A stretch of 64,000 nt of DNA, taken from NCBI RefSeq assembly GCF_002968835.1, contig NZ_PKQK01000001.1, positions 1 to 64,000 of the forward strand, written 5' to 3'. Numbering within the stretch: position 1 is the stretch's first letter; each line of letters opens with the position of its first letter. The DNA comes from Paenibacillus sp. PCH8. Its GTDB lineage: Bacteria; Bacillota; Bacilli; Paenibacillales; Paenibacillaceae. The notes below the pieces were generated by a model, which did no database searches, was not told where the DNA came from, and worked only from the letters and a program-made list of their open reading frames with translations. Of this stretch, positions 46,073-56,120 are shown piece by piece. Made by a program: the position numbers and the translations under genes.

Positions 46073-48517
46073 TTAAGGCTCCATACCCCAGACCAGGTTG
46101 CCGCCTTTGTAGAGGGTTACCTTGTTCCAATCCTGGTAGGATGTTTTGGTTGGATCATAAGAGTAGTCGTTGCTCTCGTCAAAGTTGGACCAGTCCGCTT
46201 TGTACATGCGAAGCTGAATGTCTCCGGATTGTCCGCCAGCCTGAATGCTGCCTGCGCCAGTTGTGAAGCTCAGCTCAACATATGAAGCAGTGAAGGTACG
46301 CTGGATATTGGCTCCGCCAATCTGAGCATAATCAATGGCAGAATCCATCGCAGCTGTGCCTTCTTTGGAGAAGTAATAACGGAGCTTCAGATCGCTCAAG
46401 TTTACAGCGGTATTACCCACATTTTTGATATTAAAATAGGGTTTGATCTGACTATCTGTTGCATTGGTGTCTCCCGCACGATATTGCAATACGAGATCAC
46501 TGGTTGGCACAACGACACTTTGAGGTGTCGCCGAGGCCGCAGCTGAATTGCTACTTTGTCCAGCAGCATTCACAGCACTAACCACATAATGATAGGTTGT
46601 TCCGTTCGTCAGGGCTGTGTTTGTGTAGGAAGTACCACTCACATTCGCCGCGATTGTTGTGAATGGGCCCGTTGCCGTCAGCGCCCGTTTCACGTTATAG
46701 CTTGTCGCACCTGCGGAAGCTGTCCACGTCAAGCTCACCTGAGCGTTGCCTGCGGTTGCCGTCAAGGCTGTCGGTGCAGCTGGAGCTGTTACTCCTGCAA
46801 CCGGTGTAGCCAATGCTGTTGCAGAGTTGACACTTTCACCTACTGCATTCTTAGCCGTTACGACATAATAGTAGGTTGTACCATTGATCAGGCCTGCATT
46901 GTTGAATGTCGTTCCACTTACATTGGCAGCAATGGTTGTGAATGGACCTGTTGCACTAAGGGCCCGCTTCACACTATAACTCGTTGCCCCAGCGGAAGCT
47001 GTCCACGTCAAGTTAACCTGTGCATTACCAGCCGTAGCCGTTACCGCCGCTGGTGCTGACGGAGCAGTATTACCGCCCGGAGGATTTCCGCCCCCGTTGC
47101 TTGCTGGCAGAACAGGGAACGAGTTCTGCACCAACATAACAAACTGGTCATGGAACCAGTGGCCCGATACCGGAGCATTAGGCAATGCACCCGTTAACAC
47201 ACCGTCCCGAGTAGTGAAAGTTGGGTCACACATCTGGTCGAAACCTTTACCTTCGTTGTTTGGAATTTCAGAGCTCGAACCATCTGATTCTCCCGGAGGT
47301 TTTACCCACACATAAGCATCCAGATGTGCAGGGCCCGGAGCGGCTTTGGGTGCTTCACCCATGCCAGCTCCACTGGCATTACACCAATTCCCCCGATGGT
47401 CCCGACGGTCCACACGACCGGAATTCACATAGTTGTTAATGTTGCTGCCCGTAGCCGACGTTGGGCGAGATACCCCGCCCCAGCCATTCCGGCTGGTATC
47501 GATCAGGAAACCTATGCTGCTCGGCCACCCAGCTTGTACGAAATCGGTATACAGCGCAGCAGTGAAATCGGTTTCGTCAAAGTAAGGATTCCACTCATAG
47601 AACTTGGCTGACTTGATCGGTTGTCCACCGATATTCAGATCCGGGTTGGACAGATTCGGCTCTGCCAGCGGTGTCGTATTCGCTGTATTCGTAATGAATC
47701 CATCCGCACTGCTCAGCCCCCCTACTGTAGATTGCACAACGCTTGTATATAGCGAGACCGCACCTGAACGGTTGTTATCCCATCCTACCCAGCCGGAGTG
47801 GCCGATATCCAGATAGTTGTACACATTGGGAATAGCGTGCAGCTTCTCCAATGTATACTTTATACCTGCTTCATATATGCCAGTCGAACTGGCTTGTCCA
47901 CACGCTGGCGTACTGAGGTTGGTTACCAGATTGGGCAGACTATCCGGCTCGATAATTGCGACAATGCGAATGTCCTGATATTTCGGATCTGCGAAGATAT
48001 CTGCGATCACATCAATATAATCCGTTTTATATGTCTGCAGAGCAGCTTGGGTTAATGGAAGTTCACCATTGGATGCAAGTGCATGACAGTCCCGGCCAGG
48101 CAGGTTATAGATAACGAATGAGGCGGTGATCGGCGTACCTGGTTTCTTCTGGGCGAGAACTGCATCCAGATGCTCCTCTATACTTTTGCGACCCGCGTTG
48201 TCACTCCCACCATAAATTGCAGCAATACGGTCAATCCAGACTGCCGTTGGATACGATTTGACGGTTTCCATCTTTGCTTTCAGCGATGTATCATTGGTGA
48301 GCGCAATGGAAGTGTTCACGAGAGTTGAATAATCTTCGTTCAGATACGCGGTTGCTCCCACGAATGGATTGTCCACATGGGCTTCAGCTGCCTGAGTCAC
48401 GCCTGGAGACAAGCCCGGAAAAATCCCCGCCGCAAGCAGCGTGGCTGCCAGCATTTGCTTTACACCTTTGCGCAGGATCTTCTTACCTCTCGATTTGGGT
48501 TTCAATTTAGTCTTCAT
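46073..48517 (-). CDS. Secreted family GH6 cellulase with two FN3 and a CBM3 module
   Basis: An 814-residue modular enzyme. A signal peptide (about 1-43, ending TQAAEA) is followed by a GH6 catalytic domain (about 45-475). That domain has VIYNLPGRDCHA, with the acid Asp region, and AIIEPDSLPNL, typical of cellobiohydrolases with closed-tunnel loops. Two near-identical FN3 domains follow (about 490-575 and 580-665). A C-terminal CBM3 (about 680-814; LVLQYRAGDTNATDSQIKPYFNI) binds cellulose. It cleaves cellulose from chain ends or internally, releasing cellobiose. It is monocistronic and lies next to the pectin lyase, so both serve plant cell-wall breakdown. Confidence 0.95.
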   Translation of the reverse strand: MKTKLKPKSRGKKILRKGVKQMLAATLLAAGIFPGLSPGVTQAAEAHVDNPFVGATAYLNEDYSTLVNTSIALTNDTSLKAKMETVKSYPTAVWIDRIAAIYGGSDNAGRKSIEEHLDAVLAQKKPGTPITASFVIYNLPGRDCHALASNGELPLTQAALQTYKTDYIDVIADIFADPKYQDIRIVAIIEPDSLPNLVTNLSTPACGQASSTGIYEAGIKYTLEKLHAIPNVYNYLDIGHSGWVGWDNNRSGAVSLYTSVVQSTVGGLSSADGFITNTANTTPLAEPNLSNPDLNIGGQPIKSAKFYEWNPYFDETDFTAALYTDFVQAGWPSSIGFLIDTSRNGWGGVSRPTSATGSNINNYVNSGRVDRRDHRGNWCNASGAGMGEAPKAAPGPAHLDAYVWVKPPGESDGSSSEIPNNEGKGFDQMCDPTFTTRDGVLTGALPNAPVSGHWFHDQFVMLVQNSFPVLPASNGGGNPPGGNTAPSAPAAVTATAGNAQVNLTWTASAGATSYSVKRALSATGPFTTIAANVSGTTFNNAGLINGTTYYYVVTAKNAVGESVNSATALATPVAGVTAPAAPTALTATAGNAQVSLTWTASAGATSYNVKRALTATGPFTTIAANVSGTSYTNTALTNGTTYHYVVSAVNAAGQSSNSAAASATPQSVVVPTSDLVLQYRAGDTNATDSQIKPYFNIKNVGNTAVNLSDLKLRYYFSKEGTAAMDSAIDYAQIGGANIQRTFTASYVELSFTTGAGSIQAGGQSGDIQLRMYKADWSNFDESNDYSYDPTKTSYQDWNKVTLYKGGNLVWGMEP

Positions 48518-49027
48518 ACTTCCACCTTTCCTTTAGTTAGATTGGGCTGTACTCCTGTCTGATCCTCTGTGTCATTAGGATGCTTAGCACGAAGAGAACG
48601 TTCGGATGAATGTGGATATCACCTCCAGAAGAAATCGTTTAACTACAGGTGCGCAAACATAACGTAAACGAAAATAAAAAATAACCAGCTACAGAAATGA
48701 CTGGAATCATGAGTGAATAACCGTGTGTGGGGTCGAACATGAGAGTACCGTGTACAATGTGGCGGGTTCTTGAACGTGTGTTAACCGTGAAGGTATGCAC
48801 AAGGATTACCTGATCCTCGGCTCCACCTTCAAGTAAGCGCTTACTAGAAGAAACTTAAAAAAAGCCCTCGCCTACCCATCTTCAATCGTGATGTTTGGTG
48901 TTCACCTCCTTATGCTTTGATTATACGGCATGTAAATATTACTGTAAATTGAATTAATTAAATTTATTTATATTTATTTCCATTACTTTGGCAGGAATTT
49001 TGAATTCCCTTTCCCCAAGCGAAACAA
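48518..49027. other. Long upstream region of the GH6 gene
   Basis: No gene of normal size. AGTAAGCGCTTACT (48832-48845) is a perfect 14-bp palindrome close to a cre or LacI-type operator. Near 48900 the minus strand has a strong ribosome-site-like GGAGGTGAA with no gene behind it other than a few codons. This could be a leader peptide or a structured 5' region more than 300 bp upstream of the cellulase start. Confidence 0.45.
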
Positions 49028-49068
49028 AAGGCTCATCGTGGCAATAGGCCACAATGAACCTTCCTTGG
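49028..49068 (-). terminator. Terminator of the efflux operon
   Basis: On the minus strand AAGGTTCATTGTGGC pairs with GCCACGATGAGCCTT around a 5-nt loop and is followed by TTGTTT. It lies about 85 bp past the stop of the adaptor gene. Confidence 0.75.
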
Positions 49069-49150
49069 TCATAACAGCGAATGATCTGATCTGATCCGCT
49101 CATCTATCTAATCATCTATCTGCTACAATGATACTTGCTGCATTGCGCGT

Positions 49151-50227
49151 CTAAGGTATAACGACAATATCTCCAGGCTTCAATCCGCTAACCACTTCCG
49201 TCTTGTCCCCTGATTCTATTCCGGCCTGGATCATCAGCTGTTCGGTCTGTCCATGGCCTTTGTCGAGCAGGACATACGGTTCGGGCTGGTCCCGCATAAT
49301 GGCCAGACTGGACACAACGGTTGCCTTGGCCTTACGTAACGTCTCGATATCCCCCTCCAGACTCACACCACCATACATTCTCTCATCCGGCTTCATATCA
49401 ATAACAACATCGAACTGTGAGGCCTGCTTGAGATCTGTATCCGTGCTCTTGCGAGCGAATTTGGATACTTTGCTCACTTTACCAGTGAATTTAAGGTCCT
49501 TCTGTGCTGTCATTCGTACCTGAACTGGCATGCCCACTTTGAGCCTGAACATTTCTTCCTCACCAACAATCGTCATGAACTTGAGTTTGCTGATATTGGT
49601 GATGGAACCCATGAGCTGCCCTTCCGTAACTGCACGTGTCTTGCTGTCTTCCTCATTCATCTGGAATATACCCGATGCGGAAGCATACACAACGGCCTTA
49701 GCCATCACTGCCTGCTTTTTCTGCACTTCCTGCTCTTTGAGGCCCAATGCTTTTTGATTCAGTTCGTTCGTCAGTCGCTTGCCCTCTCGTTCAACAAAGG
49801 CCTTCTTACGCTCTTCTTCCGTGACTCCGAGTGTTTCGCTCATGTTTGCTTGATCCGCACTAACCTGATTGATCTCCACATCCAGTCGGGCTTTCGCCAG
49901 ATCGCTTTGCATCTGATCAATCTCCGTCTGTAGCGCTGAGGTATCCAGAGTAAACAGGATATCTCCCTTCTTCACCTGTTCTCCACTTTTCACATGCCAC
50001 TGCTTGATGCTGGAAGTATAGGGAGCGAAGACGTCCGTCTGATCGGTATACACCGATTTCCCTTTCACCTGTATGGACTGTGTCATCGTCTCCTGCGTAA
50101 CCTCAAAGGTAATCGGTGGAGGAATCTCGACAGGTGCCTCCGGTTTCGGTTTGTACATGTCATACAGCCAGTACCCGACCCCTGCCAAGAGTACAACCGT
50201 GATTGTAATGTTAATCCATTTCTTCAT
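49151..50227 (-). CDS. Membrane-fusion/adaptor protein (YknX/MacA-like)
   Basis: A 358-residue protein anchored by one N-terminal helix (NITITVVLLAGVGYWLYDM). Biotinyl-lipoyl-like halves (TDVFAPYTSSIKQWHVKSGEQVKKGDILFTLD) flank an alpha-helical hairpin (about residues 100-190), and a beta-barrel region follows. I chose ATG at 50227; the frame is open further upstream but that part lacks signal features. It likely forms the external part of a tripartite exporter with the two genes upstream in the operon. YknXYZ of Bacillus, which protects against the SdpC toxin, is the closest known arrangement. Confidence 0.87.
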   Translation of the reverse strand: MKKWINITITVVLLAGVGYWLYDMYKPKPEAPVEIPPPITFEVTQETMTQSIQVKGKSVYTDQTDVFAPYTSSIKQWHVKSGEQVKKGDILFTLDTSALQTEIDQMQSDLAKARLDVEINQVSADQANMSETLGVTEEERKKAFVEREGKRLTNELNQKALGLKEQEVQKKQAVMAKAVVYASASGIFQMNEEDSKTRAVTEGQLMGSITNISKLKFMTIVGEEEMFRLKVGMPVQVRMTAQKDLKFTGKVSKVSKFARKSTDTDLKQASQFDVVIDMKPDERMYGGVSLEGDIETLRKAKATVVSSLAIMRDQPEPYVLLDKGHGQTEQLMIQAGIESGDKTEVVSGLKPGDIVVIP

Positions 50228-50294
50228 GTGTCTATATTCCCTTTCACGTATAAGTTTGGAGTCTGCCCCATTCCACTGGTATGTACAAGCTCTA

Positions 50295-51686
50295 TCACAT
50301 GGACTTGATAACACTTAATGCATTGGTCCGGGATGCACTGATTGCCGGATATATACCAGATATAATACCTACCAGCACAGCAAACACGATGCCCAGCGGC
50401 AGTGCCGATTGCTGAATAACAACCATCATCGGCCCACTCGCCTGATCTGCCATCTGGCTCGCCAACAGACTGTTCACCCCGCCAAGAGCAGCAAAAGCAA
50501 TACCTACTCCCGCAACACCACCCATAAACCCAAGCATGCCTGCCTCAACGATAAACATCTGGCGAATCTGCCACAGATTGGCACCCAGCACCTTCATAAC
50601 CCCAATCTGCTTGCGCCGCTGATGTGTAGACATGATCATGGCCACAATAATGGATAGCGAGGCCAGTAGCATAATAAATCCGCCGATGCCCATGGCTGCT
50701 TTCTGATACATGGCCATCTGTCCTGCCACCGCTTCCTCCTGGAACAGATTGCTTTGGGTGTTTAACGTCAGCTTCTTAATCTGTTCTTCGACTTGTGCCA
50801 CATGTCGCTTATCATCCACTTTAACCATAGCCGAGTTAAGATGTTTGAGAGCTGTACTGTCCGCCTGTTGCAGACCAAGCTCATCCTGCAGGGCACGTGC
50901 CGTATCAAGGGGTACGTATATCCTCTTTTCATTCTGGGCGCTCATATCATCCATGTTGGAAGGCTTCGTCAGTTCACCAGACACCCGAACCGATCCGCTC
51001 ATTTTGGTCTGCCTTCCACCTGTGAAATCTTCATAGCGAAATTGAATACGCTGCTGCATAAGCCGATCCTGTAAGGACGACATGTCTGTATATTGTTGCA
51101 AAAGTTCATTGTTATAGGGATCTGCATTCAGCTGATCAAATAACTTCTGGGTCACCTTGGGATCTATGAAGCCGAACGTCGACCCGTAATTCGCTACCGC
51201 AATCCGTCCGTCCCCGGCACCACTTCCCTGCGCATAACGGTAGCCGAATCCGCCCAGTGTATCCAGCTCGGTACCCACCACTTCCACATAAGAACTGCGT
51301 CCATCCGGAAGCACCATATCAAGTGCATCCAGCTTCAGCATAGGAGCGACTGCGATAACATGGGGAAGTCGCTGGATGATCCTAATCTTCTCCATGGTTA
51401 GCGCCCCACGTTCAAACTTCGTTTTCTGTCCACTCCCGCTGCCATTCCCCGTCTTGATTCCTTCATTAGGCATAATCGTTATTTCGTCCATCTTGTAATT
51501 ATCATTCAACATTTTCTCGCTATAGGTCTGTACAGATTGTCCTACACTGAGTGCAATGATCATAGCCGCCGAGCCGATCGATAGACCCATCAAGCACAGC
51601 AGTGTGACTATTTTTCTGCGAATGATCTGTCCCCAGGCCATACGTGCTACATCCCGTATTCTCACAATTCCCCTCCTTAGGCTCAT
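50295..51686 (-). CDS. MacB/FtsX-type ABC permease (YknZ-like)
   Basis: A 463-residue permease. A first transmembrane helix (about 25-50) is followed by a large extracellular MacB_PCD domain of about 230 residues. Three C-terminal helices form the FtsX domain (FIMLLASLSIIVAMIMSTHQRRKQIGVMKVLGA). This mechanotransmission-type layout pulls substrates or signals across rather than importing. It starts 12 bp after the ATPase gene and precedes the adaptor gene by 67 bp. Confidence 0.9.
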   Translation of the reverse strand: MSLRRGIVRIRDVARMAWGQIIRRKIVTLLCLMGLSIGSAAMIIALSVGQSVQTYSEKMLNDNYKMDEITIMPNEGIKTGNGSGSGQKTKFERGALTMEKIRIIQRLPHVIAVAPMLKLDALDMVLPDGRSSYVEVVGTELDTLGGFGYRYAQGSGAGDGRIAVANYGSTFGFIDPKVTQKLFDQLNADPYNNELLQQYTDMSSLQDRLMQQRIQFRYEDFTGGRQTKMSGSVRVSGELTKPSNMDDMSAQNEKRIYVPLDTARALQDELGLQQADSTALKHLNSAMVKVDDKRHVAQVEEQIKKLTLNTQSNLFQEEAVAGQMAMYQKAAMGIGGFIMLLASLSIIVAMIMSTHQRRKQIGVMKVLGANLWQIRQMFIVEAGMLGFMGGVAGVGIAFAALGGVNSLLASQMADQASGPMMVVIQQSALPLGIVFAVLVGIISGIYPAISASRTNALSVIKSM

Positions 51687-51698
51687 CTTCTGCTTCCC

Positions 51699-52376
51699 TT
51701 AAAGCCTGGTCTCTTCAATCAGTATTCCGCTTTGCAATGTAAGCACAACCTGCATCTGCTCGGCGACCTCTGCCTCATGTGTCACGATGACAAAGGTTGT
51801 GTTCATCTCCCGGTTCAGCCGCTGCAAAATCGCGATAATCTCCTCCTCAGTCTCCGTATCCAGATTGCCCGTTGGCTCATCTGCAAAAATAACCGAAGGC
51901 TCGGGAATGAGCGAGCGCGCAATACTGACACGTTGTTGTTGACCGCCCGACAGCTGGGACGGGAACAGATTTGCTTTTTCACCCAATCCCACCTGCTCTA
52001 GCAGTCCAAGTGCCTTGGCCTTACGCTTGGATGGGCTTATCCCCATGAATACCAAAGGCAACTCCACATTTTCCCGAATCGTCAGATTGGACAACAGCTC
52101 ATAAGATTGGAAAATAAAGCCGATATGGCTGCGTCGGAACTCGGCCAGACGATTCTCGCTGAAACGTACAATATCTTGCCCTGCAATTAGAATCTTGCCT
52201 TGATCCGGTTTCATTAATCCAGCCATCAGATTCAGCAGGGTCGACTTGCCTGAACCTGAGCTGCCCAGCAGGGCCACCATCTTACCTTCATCAATCGACA
52301 GGTTGATATCTTGAAGCACGGGTACCGTTCCCTGTGCATTGCGGAATGAATGGGACAATTGTTCAACTTGAAGCAT
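51699..52376 (-). CDS. MacB/LolD-type ABC ATPase (YknY-like)
   Basis: A 225-residue ATPase with Walker A LLGSSGSGKST, signature QLSGGQQQRVSIARSL, Walker B VIFADEPTGNLD and H-loop VIVTHE. It is the first gene of the exporter operon and drives the permease at 50295-51686. Upstream lies a promoter with a perfect -10 and three direct-repeat boxes (52441-52494), so expression is probably set by the response regulator at 55195-55908. Confidence 0.93.
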   Translation of the reverse strand: MLQVEQLSHSFRNAQGTVPVLQDINLSIDEGKMVALLGSSGSGKSTLLNLMAGLMKPDQGKILIAGQDIVRFSENRLAEFRRSHIGFIFQSYELLSNLTIRENVELPLVFMGISPSKRKAKALGLLEQVGLGEKANLFPSQLSGGQQQRVSIARSLIPEPSVIFADEPTGNLDTETEEEIIAILQRLNREMNTTFVIVTHEAEVAEQMQVVLTLQSGILIEETRL

Positions 52377-52440
52377 TCGCGCATGTCTTCCTTTCTACTT
52401 GCTGAATATGTATAGATTCGCGTGTATCACATCCTTCTTT

Positions 52441-52494
52441 ATTATAGATTCAAGATGTATCCGGGCTGGCCGAAGTTGTATCCAACTTGTAAAA
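52441..52494 (-). promoter_or_regulatory. Three-box activator-type promoter of the efflux operon
   Basis: On the minus strand: TTTTACAAGTT, then GGATACAACTT starting 11 bp later, then GGATACATCTT starting 21 bp later, then TATAAT (52441-52446) starting 16 bp later. No good -35 is present, so the boxes take its place. The same spacing occurs before the sigma gene at 55996-56049. Confidence 0.75.
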
Positions 52495-52503
52495 TATACA
52501 CGC

Positions 52504-52558
52504 AAAAAGACCCTGTCAGCAGAGTGGCTACAACCAGCTCCATGCAGACAAGGTCTTT
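52504..52558 (-). terminator. Terminator between the two-component operon and the efflux promoter
   Basis: AAAAAGACCCTGTC pairs with GACAAGGTCTTT; on the minus strand the hairpin ends in TCTTTTT. It separates the kinase operon from the efflux operon. Confidence 0.75.
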
Positions 52559-52580
52559 CGTTCGTATCCTTTTGACTAAC

Positions 52581-53736
52581 TTACCAGGCTCTGAAGCTAA
52601 ACCGGTACAATTCGCTTTTTTCCGTAGAGCTGCCCGCAACAAATAATTCATCTTCCATCCATTTCAGCTTGATGAAATGTTCAATATTGCGGTAGATTAC
52701 CGTATCGGATGAGAGTTTGTTCTCATCCAGATAGGCGATATGCACTTCATTCTTCTGGTTCTCCATTGAACGAACGTAGGCAATACGGGATTCATCCGCA
52801 GCCAGATCAAAGTTCCAGAATGTCCCCTTCACCAGCAGATCCAGCTGATCTTGCTTCGCACGGTAGCGATACAATCCCTGTACTTTATCCACTTCGCCCT
52901 GAATAATCATATCCCCATTCTTCAGCAGTCTGAATTGCTGTATGTCCTTCATCGTCATGTACGTCTTCACTTGATAATCATCTTGCAGAGATACACGGTA
53001 GATGGTGAATTCATCCTTCAACATGACTAACATATATATCTCTTTCTGATCCTGACTGACTTCAAATAAATCCATAATAATGAATGTGTCACTTGCATTC
53101 TTCACTTCACTTACGTCTGTCATCATCGACATCAGTTCTTTGTGCGTGTATAATACACGACTCTTGCCCGTGCTCAGGTTCATCTGTCTGAATGTGAGTT
53201 CATCCTGACCAACGTACGTGCCGTTCCCCACAAAACGTCTGTAAAAGGAGTTGTCATTCCCGAGCTTACGCCGTTCACCGCTCTCCAGATCATACGCGAA
53301 TGTGGTTCGCTGATTCATGCCTGTACGATATTGGGAATAGATCAGCTTCTTTCGGTCCGGGCTCAGAAAAACGCCATAGTCAGTATTGCCTCCGATATCT
53401 TTGACCTGATTATCATCCAAATATAACAGTGACAATTGCAGACCGGAGTACGACTGCCCCGGACTATTAACAACAATCGTATTTCGATCAGCCACGTCAA
53501 AGTCATAGATGGCAAAATCATTCGGAATTTTGGTAGCTGAATCAATCTGGATCGTACTGCTCGGGGTGGAGCCAGACGGCTGTTGAATTGCTCACTGGGC
53601 AGAACCACCGTTCGTGGCTTGAGATTTCCGATACTGAACAGACTACCGATACCGAAGATGCCCCCACAAATGCAATTAAAAGCCCGGATAGCATCAGTCT
53701 GTCGCGGTTCTTACGCCAAAATCCGGATTGTTTCAT
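52581..53736 (-). pseudogene. Membrane-anchored TolB/propeller-like protein, two frameshifts
   Basis: After joining three frames the product is about 385 residues: a short cytosolic N-terminus, one transmembrane helix ([21 protein letters not shown]), then a WD40/TolB-like propeller with repeats such as [28 protein letters not shown]. The joins need one base in the CCCCC run at 53661-53665 and one near 53590-53602. The start overlaps the kinase stop (ATGA), so it is made with the kinase and may be its external sensor partner or an anti-sigma-like accessory. The family is not firmly recognised. Both breaks are probably sequence errors. Confidence 0.6.
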
Positions 53737-55198
53737 GCGTTCATTTCTCCCGGAAGACTGATATTCACTTGTGTTCCTTTTCGCGCAATACTCTTCATCT
53801 CCACTGTTCCTCCATGACGCTCTACGATGTTTTTCACAATAGACAGTCCAAGCCCGGCGCTTCCTTTCTCGGCCCGATTGATTCCTTTATCCTGGTAAAA
53901 GGGTTCAAATACATGCTGGAGCGCTTCCGCACCAATCCCCTCCCCTGATCACGGATCAAGATAACGATGGAATCGCCTAATCGGAACGACTGTACTTCAA
54001 TAATCGAATTCACATCACTGTATTTGACCGAATTATCCAGGATGTTAAGGAATACTTCCTTCAGCTTGTCACGATCTCCGCGCAGAACCAGTTGCTCCTC
54101 CAACTCATAGTGGATTCCTATATTGTACTTGCTTGCCTTAATCGACATGTCCTCACATGCTTCTCGAATAATGTCCGATACATCGATCTGCTCAAACCGA
54201 TAGGACTGAATCACCGCCGAGGATACGGAGACCTCCAGAATATCAGCAACCATCGTGTTCAAACGCTGGCTTTCCTTGATGATATAATTCATGCCTTTGT
54301 CAAAAAAGTCCTGATCGGTAAATCCGTTATCCCGCAGAATCTGGGCGTATCCCAAGATCGTCGTCAACGGCGTTTTCAATTCATGGGTTACATTATCAAA
54401 AAAAACTTTGCTCCGTGCCTGTACCTGTTTCACTTCGTCCCGCTCCCGCTCAATCACATCGATCTGCTCCCGAACCCGGTCAATCATGACCGTGAAGCTT
54501 GAAGCGAGTTCTCCAATCTCATCCTTCGTTGTAATCTGAATGTCCGCATTCAGGCTGCCCTGAGCCACTTCCGCAGAACGTTTCGTGAGTACACGGATGG
54601 GTTGTGTGATTTTCCGGGAAATAAAGATCGATGCAATAAATACAAATACGAAAATGGCCGCTGCAAATAGCATAATCGTATTCTGGAAGCCCAAGTTACG
54701 CTTGTACAGTTCCGTGTAATCCTTCTCCAACTGCACAATGCCAATCCATTGTTGATCACTCCGGAGTGGGAAGGACAGACTGGCCGTGACCCGCCCATTG
54801 TCCACTACTGTGGTGTAGGCAATTCGGGACTGTGTGGCTTCCTTCACATCAGGGATATCAGACTGCTTCGCGACGTTAACCCCACTGCCAGCAGAACCAT
54901 ATGGCGATGCGTCAGGACGATATACCGTAATGTTTCCGCCAACAGCCGAACCAATCTGCTCCGCAAGTTCGCGGCTCCCGGCTTCAAGCGAGTCTCTGCT
55001 CATACGTTTGTTATGAATCAGGAAGTACTGATTCAGTGCGATATCCAGATTTTTCTTCGATTGTACCATGTCTTCATGTACTTCCCGGTACATATTCTCC
55101 TGCGCTACCTTATTGGAGATAATCAGCAGAGCGGAGAATCCGATAAAGACAATCACCGAGAATAGCACGACCAATTTGAACTGGATCGTCCACTTCAT
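53733..55198 (-). pseudogene. OmpR-class sensor histidine kinase, one frameshift near the end
   Basis: Two transmembrane helices (about 8-28 and 170-192) enclose an extracellular domain of about 140 residues. HAMP, the phospho-acceptor H-box (FFDNVTHELKTPLTTILGYAQ) and the ATPase domain (N-box ILDNSVKYSD, G1 DQGRG) follow. As written, the frame is lost right after DQGRG. Adding one G in the runs at 53938-53946 restores F-box and G2 (EPFYQDKG, GSAGLGLSIVKNIVERHGG) and a stop that overlaps the next gene, giving about 488 residues. It forms a pair with the regulator at 55195. Confidence 0.85.
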
Positions 55199-55908
55199 GT
55201 CTGCACCTGAATATTAAGCTTGTACCCCACACCGAATACCGTTTCGATCATCGATATGCCCTGAACACCGCTGTCCAGCTTCTTGCGAATGCGTTGCACA
55301 TGAATATCCACCGTTCGGGTATCCCCTGCAAAGTCAAATCCCCACACCTTGTCGAGCAGCTCCGAACGTGTATGTACCTTCCGGTGATGGGTCACGAGAA
55401 ACAAGAGCAGATCGTATTCCTTATTCGTCAGTCCTGCCCGCTCGCCGTCCTTCCATACTTCACGCTCATCTTTGCGAATCTCGATATGTTTGCCGAGCCT
55501 TACCACCTCATAAGACTGGTTCTCCAACGTCTCGCTAATGAGATCAATTCGGCGGAAAATAGCTCTGATGCGCGCGACCACTTCGCGGATATCAAAAGGT
55601 TTCGTAATATAATCATCCGCTCCCAGCTCCATGCCAAGTACCTTGTCCAGCATGTCGGACTTGGCTGTGATCATGATGACGGGGATCTTGGAATTGACGG
55701 ATAGTTGTCTGCACACGTCAAAACCGCTCATGTCTGGCAGCATCAGATCAAGCAGAATTAGATCCGGCTTCGAGTCCCTAAGCAGAGTCAGCCCTTCTTT
55801 GCCCGAAGCCGCTTCCTTCATCTCGAATCCTTCTTTGCGTAAGGAATACGATAAAATATCGCGAATGGACTCCTCGTCCTCAATAATCAGAATCTCTTTT
55901 TGTCTCAT
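55195..55908 (-). CDS. OmpR/PhoB-type response regulator
   Basis: A 237-residue regulator. The receiver has the acidic pair EDEE, phospho-acceptor Asp in LILLDLMLPD, Thr in VIMITAK and Lys in DDYITKPFD. The C-terminal winged helix (LTNKEYDLLLFLVTHHRKVHTRSELLDKVWGFDFAGDTRTVDIHVQRIRKKL) is complete. It overlaps the kinase by 4 bp and is transcribed divergently from the sigma gene. OmpR-type proteins bind direct repeats about one helical turn apart, which matches the box arrays found on both neighbouring promoters. Confidence 0.94.
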   Translation of the reverse strand: MRQKEILIIEDEESIRDILSYSLRKEGFEMKEAASGKEGLTLLRDSKPDLILLDLMLPDMSGFDVCRQLSVNSKIPVIMITAKSDMLDKVLGMELGADDYITKPFDIREVVARIRAIFRRIDLISETLENQSYEVVRLGKHIEIRKDEREVWKDGERAGLTNKEYDLLLFLVTHHRKVHTRSELLDKVWGFDFAGDTRTVDIHVQRIRKKLDSGVQGISMIETVFGVGYKLNIQVQT

Positions 55909-55995
55909 GATCCTCTTGTATCTCCCTGCTCTATGAATTTCATCTGCCTATATTTTGTATCCCCGTCGTACGCTTGAACAGAGGAAAGCAGGAAA

Positions 55996-56049
55996 TGTTA
56001 CAACTCCGATACAACTCTGGATAGTTTGGATACAATCTCCCGATATACT
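55996..56049 (+). promoter_or_regulatory. Three-box activator-type promoter of the sigma gene
   Basis: TGTTACAACTC, then CGATACAACTC starting 11 bp later, then GGATACAATCT starting 21 bp later, then -10 TATACT (56044-56049) starting 16 bp later. It has the same order, orientation and spacing as upstream of the efflux operon. It also lies in the region upstream of the divergent response regulator gene. Confidence 0.75.
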
Positions 56050-56120
56050 TGCAATATAAGAAACCGTACCAGACCGGACCGGACCCAAGCCTGACTGTAT
56101 CCAAGGGGGATTCACATCAT

